From: Mycetocola_A sp015752285
Lineage (GTDB): Bacteria > Actinomycetota > Actinomycetes > Actinomycetales > Microbacteriaceae
Reading direction: 5' to 3'
NCBI RefSeq assembly: GCF_015752285.1
Contig: NZ_JADOUY010000003.1
Span: 248,001 to 312,000 of the forward strand
Length of the DNA: 64,000 nt
The notes below the pieces were generated by a model. It saw nothing but the letters and a program-made list of their open reading frames with translations. It was not told where the DNA came from and did not search any database. Below, piece by piece: positions 60,814 through 64,000 of this stretch (within the stretch, counting starts at the first letter, position 1; the number at the start of each line of letters is the position of its first letter). Made by a program: the position numbers and the translations under genes.

Positions 60814-61334
60814 GGGCATTCGACGCCGGTGCGAGCGGTGACCTCCTCGCCGAGTTCGAAGTGCAAGAGGTGGTCGTCTTCACCGACCTCGTGCAGCAGA
60901 TCATCGGTTTGCTCGAGCGGGTCAAGCAAGGCGAAGCCGACGTCGACCCCGGCGTTCTTGCCCGACTGTTCCCTGATGCCTACGTCAACGACCCCGAGGC
61001 GGCAGACGAGTTCCGCCGGTTCACCCTCGACGACCTCATCGACCGCAAAGTCGAGAATGCACGGGGAGTGCTGGTCTCGTTCGAGAACGCCCGATCGCGA
61101 CTGACCGGCGACGGCGAAGTTCGCACCGTGCAGCTCGACCGTGAGTACGCGATGTACTGGCTCGGCACCCTCACCGACCTGAGACTCGTGCTCGCGACGA
61201 GTCTCGGTATCGACGGCAGCGGAAACACCTCGGAAGAGACCGACAGCGAATACGTCGAGAGTCTCTACGACTGGTTCGGTTTCGCACAGGGGTCACTACT
61301 CGAGGCGCTGGAGGAGGCCGAGGGAATCACGTGA
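60810..61334 (+). CDS. DUF2017 family protein
   Basis: This 174-residue soluble, helical, acidic protein is typically encoded right after clpS in actinobacteria. Visible features are EVQEVVVFTDLVQQIIGLLER near the N-terminus and REYAMYWLGTLTDLRLVLATSLG towards the C-terminus. The function is unknown. The ATG start overlaps the clpS stop by four bases, so it is translationally coupled and may act in the same proteolysis pathway. Confidence 0.88.
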   Translation: MRAFDAGASGDLLAEFEVQEVVVFTDLVQQIIGLLERVKQGEADVDPGVLARLFPDAYVNDPEAADEFRRFTLDDLIDRKVENARGVLVSFENARSRLTGDGEVRTVQLDREYAMYWLGTLTDLRLVLATSLGIDGSGNTSEETDSEYVESLYDWFGFAQGSLLEALEEAEGIT

Positions 61335-61422
61335 TTTCGACCGACGCGGCAGACGTGCCACGTCGTTCAATCTCCTCGGCTCGGACGCTGCGCGTCCGGG
61401 CCTCGGATAGCCTTGACGCACC

Positions 61423-62607
61423 ATGCACATTCTGATGTTCAGCGACCAGCACGCGGATTCGCTCGGAGGAGTGCAGGTCTCACTCAGGTTGCAGAAACGA
61501 TTCCTCGAACAGGCCGGGCACACCGTCACGGTCTGTGCGCCGCGGATGCACCGAGACCACGCCGGTGACCCCGGCTATGTCGACACCCCGTCGGTTCCGA
61601 TCACCCTCGACCGCGAATACTCGATGACCCTCGTCGGCCGTCGGGCCGACCGCTTCCTGGATGCGGCACTCGCCACGCGCGCGCCGGTGGATGTCGTGCA
61701 CGTGCAGGCCGACTACTGGGGAGCAATGCTCGGGTACCGGTATGCCGCTCGGCACGGCATCCGAACCGTGCACACCTTTCACAACCACATGGAGTTCGGC
61801 CTCGAGCAGGTCGTTCCGTTCCCGCGACTGGTGATTCGGGCGCTGCTGTGGTGGCAGCACCGGGTGCTCAAGCCGACGCGGTCGACGCTCGCGCCGAGCG
61901 CGTGGGCGTTCCTCAACGAGCTGGCAGTGAGAGCGGATGCATCGACGGCACCGAGCGGTCACTTCGCCGCGCTTCTGGAACGGAAGGGCGTCGCTTCCGA
62001 CGTCGACGTGATCTGGACCGGTGCAGACGACGCCGTGGTCGAACAGGTGCTGGCGGCGGGAACCCCGCGTGTCGGGAGCCGGCCGTTGTTCGTCTGGATG
62101 GGCAGGATGAGTTCCGAGAAACGGATTCTCGAATACCTCGAGGCGATTCGGCTGGCCGACGTCGACGCGGAGTTCCGTCTCTACGGGGCAGGACTTCTGC
62201 TGGCGAAGGCCCAGGCGTTCGTGCGCACGAACGGGCTCGACGACCGGGTGGTCTTCGCCGGAAAGGTGCCATACCGCGATGCGCTCACGGCGATCGCCTC
62301 AGCTGATGCCCTCGTTCAGACGTCGATCGGATTCGAGACGCAGGGCATGACCGTGTTCGAGGCGGCAGCGCTCGGTACTCCGTCGATTGTCAGCGACCCG
62401 AACATCGCCGGTGAACTCCCCGATGGCACCTACTGGCAGCCGGCAGACGGGTCGGTGCCTGCGCTCGCCGAGGCGATCAGCAGGGTGGCCGCAGACCTGG
62501 TCTCCGGGGCGGAACTCGTCGTCGAGCCGCAGACCAGCCAGGAGTTCCGCCAGAGCTACCAGACCGCGCGCATGATCGGCGTTTACGAGCGGGTACTCGC
62601 CGGCTGA
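61423..62607 (+). CDS. Glycosyltransferase family 4
   Basis: This is a 394-residue GT-B enzyme. The N-terminal domain starts ILMFSDQHADSLGGVQVSLR with the loop that binds acceptor; the C-terminal domain has FVWMGRMSSEKRILEYLEAI and the nucleotide-sugar EX7E-like region around SIGFETQGMTVFEAAALGTPS. Such proteins glycosylate lipids (diacylglycerol) or polysaccharides; the substrate is unknown. ATG 61423 has no strong ribosome site and follows the DUF2017 gene by 88 bases. Confidence 0.92.
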   Translation: MHILMFSDQHADSLGGVQVSLRLQKRFLEQAGHTVTVCAPRMHRDHAGDPGYVDTPSVPITLDREYSMTLVGRRADRFLDAALATRAPVDVVHVQADYWGAMLGYRYAARHGIRTVHTFHNHMEFGLEQVVPFPRLVIRALLWWQHRVLKPTRSTLAPSAWAFLNELAVRADASTAPSGHFAALLERKGVASDVDVIWTGADDAVVEQVLAAGTPRVGSRPLFVWMGRMSSEKRILEYLEAIRLADVDAEFRLYGAGLLLAKAQAFVRTNGLDDRVVFAGKVPYRDALTAIASADALVQTSIGFETQGMTVFEAAALGTPSIVSDPNIAGELPDGTYWQPADGSVPALAEAISRVAADLVSGAELVVEPQTSQEFRQSYQTARMIGVYERVLAG

Positions 62608-62703
62608 CGCACGTCGGAACAGGGCGGCAGCGGGGCTCCCGCTGTGTGACGCCGTGTTGCGCCGCGAGTATGCGCAAAGCCGGGTACGACGCACGATGGA
62701 GAC

Positions 62704-64000
62704 ATGGCCCGTCATATCCGCTTCAATGCCTTCGACATGAACTGCGTCGCCCACCAGTCGCCAGGACTCTGGCGTCACCCGGATGACCAGTCGCACCGGT
62801 ACACCGACATCGACTACTGGACCGAGCTCGCCCAGCTGCTCGAGCGTGGCAAGTTCGACGGCCTCTTCATCGCCGACGTGCTCGGCACATACGACGTGTA
62901 CGGCGGCAATCATGAAGCAGCGCTCCGCAACGGTGCGCAGGTTCCGGTGAGTGACCCTCTGTTGCTGGTCTCAGCGATGGCCGCCGTCACGAAGAACCTC
63001 GGCTTCGGCATCACAGCAGGCACCGCGTATGAGCACCCATACCCGTTCGCCCGTCGCCTGTCGACACTCGACCACCTCACCAAGGGCCGTATCGGCTGGA
63101 ACGTCGTCACCGGTTACCTGCCCAGTGCTGCACGCAACATGGGCCACGACGACCAGATCGAGCACGACGAGCGCTACAACATCGCCGACGAATACCTCGA
63201 AGTGCTCTACAAGCTCTGGGAGGGGTCGTGGGAAGACGACGCCGTTCTCCGCGACCGAGAGACCGGCGTCTTCACCGACCCGACCAAGGTGCACGAGATC
63301 GGGCACGCGGGCAAGAACTTCACGGTTCCGGGGATCCACCTGTCCGAACCGTCGCCGCAGCGCACGCCGGTGATCTTCCAGGCCGGGGCCTCAGGCCGAG
63401 GCATCCAGTTCGCCGCCGAGAACGCCGAGGCCATCTTCGTCGGCTCCCCGACCAAGGCCGTGCTCAAGGCCACCGTGTCGAAGATCAGGGATGCCCTCGA
63501 GGCGGCCGGTCGCGACCGGTACTCCGCGAAGATCTACCAGCTCGTGACGATCATCACCGACGAGACACCCGAGAAGGCGCAGGCCAAGCACGAGGACTAC
63601 CAGCAGTACGCCAGCACGGAGGGCGCACTCGTCTTCATGTCCGGCTGGATGGGCATCGACCTGTCGCAGTACGACCTCGACGACCCGATCGGTGACGTGA
63701 AGAGCAACGCCATCCAGTCAGCTGTGGCGAACTTCCAGGCGGCATCCGAAGACGGAAGCGAGTGGACCGTGCGTGACATCGCGAACTGGGCGGGGATCGG
63801 TGGTCTCGGCACCCGGATCGTCGGTTCCGGCGCCGAAGTGGCCGACCAGCTGCAATCGTGGGTGGACGAAACCGACGTCGACGGGTTCAACCTCGCATAC
63901 GCCATCACCCCCGGCACGTTCGAAGACATCGTCGAGTTCGTCATCCCTGAACTGCAGGCGCGGGATGCCTACCCCTCCGACTACGAGCCAGGCAGCCTCC
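62704..64000 (+). CDS. NtaA/SnaA/DszA-family FMN-dependent monooxygenase, 3' end cut off
   Basis: The plus frame stays open from ATG 62704 to the window edge (432 residues; the family is usually about 440-470). It is an LLM-type flavin monooxygenase acting with a separate flavin reductase. Motifs are RHIRFNAFDMNCVAHQSPGLW, FDGLFIADVLGTYDVYGG and RIGWNVVTGYLPSAARNMG, plus the FQAGASGRGIQFAAENAEAIF signature. Relatives attack sulfur compounds, nitrilotriacetate or aromatic ketones; the substrate cannot be told. No flavin reductase gene is visible before the edge. Confidence 0.93.
   Translation, partial: MARHIRFNAFDMNCVAHQSPGLWRHPDDQSHRYTDIDYWTELAQLLERGKFDGLFIADVLGTYDVYGGNHEAALRNGAQVPVSDPLLLVSAMAAVTKNLGFGITAGTAYEHPYPFARRLSTLDHLTKGRIGWNVVTGYLPSAARNMGHDDQIEHDERYNIADEYLEVLYKLWEGSWEDDAVLRDRETGVFTDPTKVHEIGHAGKNFTVPGIHLSEPSPQRTPVIFQAGASGRGIQFAAENAEAIFVGSPTKAVLKATVSKIRDALEAAGRDRYSAKIYQLVTIITDETPEKAQAKHEDYQQYASTEGALVFMSGWMGIDLSQYDLDDPIGDVKSNAIQSAVANFQAASEDGSEWTVRDIANWAGIGGLGTRIVGSGAEVADQLQSWVDETDVDGFNLAYAITPGTFEDIVEFVIPELQARDAYPSDYEPGSL

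Overview
The window is high-GC actinobacterial DNA. The IdeR/DtxR-like box, HspR/HAIR-controlled dnaK operon, F420-dependent glucose-6-phosphate dehydrogenase, mycothiol-type ArsC proteins, GTG starts, ATGA gene overlaps and the frequent GCATCCG/GGATGCC words together suggest a Microbacteriaceae-like chromosome. That assignment is inference; there is no rRNA gene to confirm it. One tRNA gene, tRNA-Gly(CCC), is present. I see no CRISPR array, transposase, phage gene or replication origin. Genes are densely packed and no gene-free stretch exceeds about 300 bases.

Layout. 1-9150: a cut-off membrane protein, a PIF1/RecD-like helicase, an acyl-CoA synthetase, an iron-regulated heme oxygenase, small membrane proteins, and a flavin oxidoreductase translationally coupled to a trehalose-synthase-like GH13 enzyme. 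9251-15310: a beta-lactamase-fold lipoprotein that has lost its catalytic residues, a DinB-like protein, an SDR, a universal stress protein, DedA and an orphan PstS. 15441-19458: a compact arsenic-resistance locus (arsR / acr3-arsC-arsC2-flavoprotein) with a readable operator-promoter. 19466-22175: CtaG-like and DUF2243 membrane proteins, tRNA-Gly, dcd and a small unknown protein.

22297-47525 is a large carbohydrate-catabolism region. It holds an apparently complete non-phosphorylating L-fucose pathway (mutarotase, aldo/keto dehydrogenase, lactonase, fuconate dehydratase, SDR dehydrogenase, FAH-family hydrolase), arranged around a divergent promoter. A ribose-type ABC importer with an epimerase and a second aldo/keto reductase follows. 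Next comes a six-gene minus-strand operon (cupin isomerase, FGGY kinase, 2-hydroxyacid dehydrogenase, KDPG-type aldolase, shikimate-dehydrogenase-like enzyme, phosphotriesterase-like hydrolase). A ribokinase/pyranase/GntR operon and a divergent transaldolase stand upstream of it. A 39-base palindrome made of two TGTAATTACA boxes lies before the six-gene operon, and a one-mismatch copy lies in the ribokinase/transaldolase promoter region, so one GntR protein probably controls both. I do not recognise this gene combination as a described pathway, and it is the best candidate here for an undescribed system. An FCD-type GntR and an MFS permease close the region.

47643-64000 returns to core functions: a TM2 protein; a PspC-containing histidine kinase and LuxR-type regulator divergent from a PspC/LiaF-like membrane protein; the dnaK-grpE-dnaJ-hspR heat-shock operon behind two HAIR boxes; a proline/glutamine-repeat membrane protein; an rRNA-type methyltransferase; an F420 reductase-like protein next to F420-dependent glucose-6-phosphate dehydrogenase; clpS with a DUF2017 gene; a glycosyltransferase; and a cut-off NtaA/DszA-type monooxygenase.
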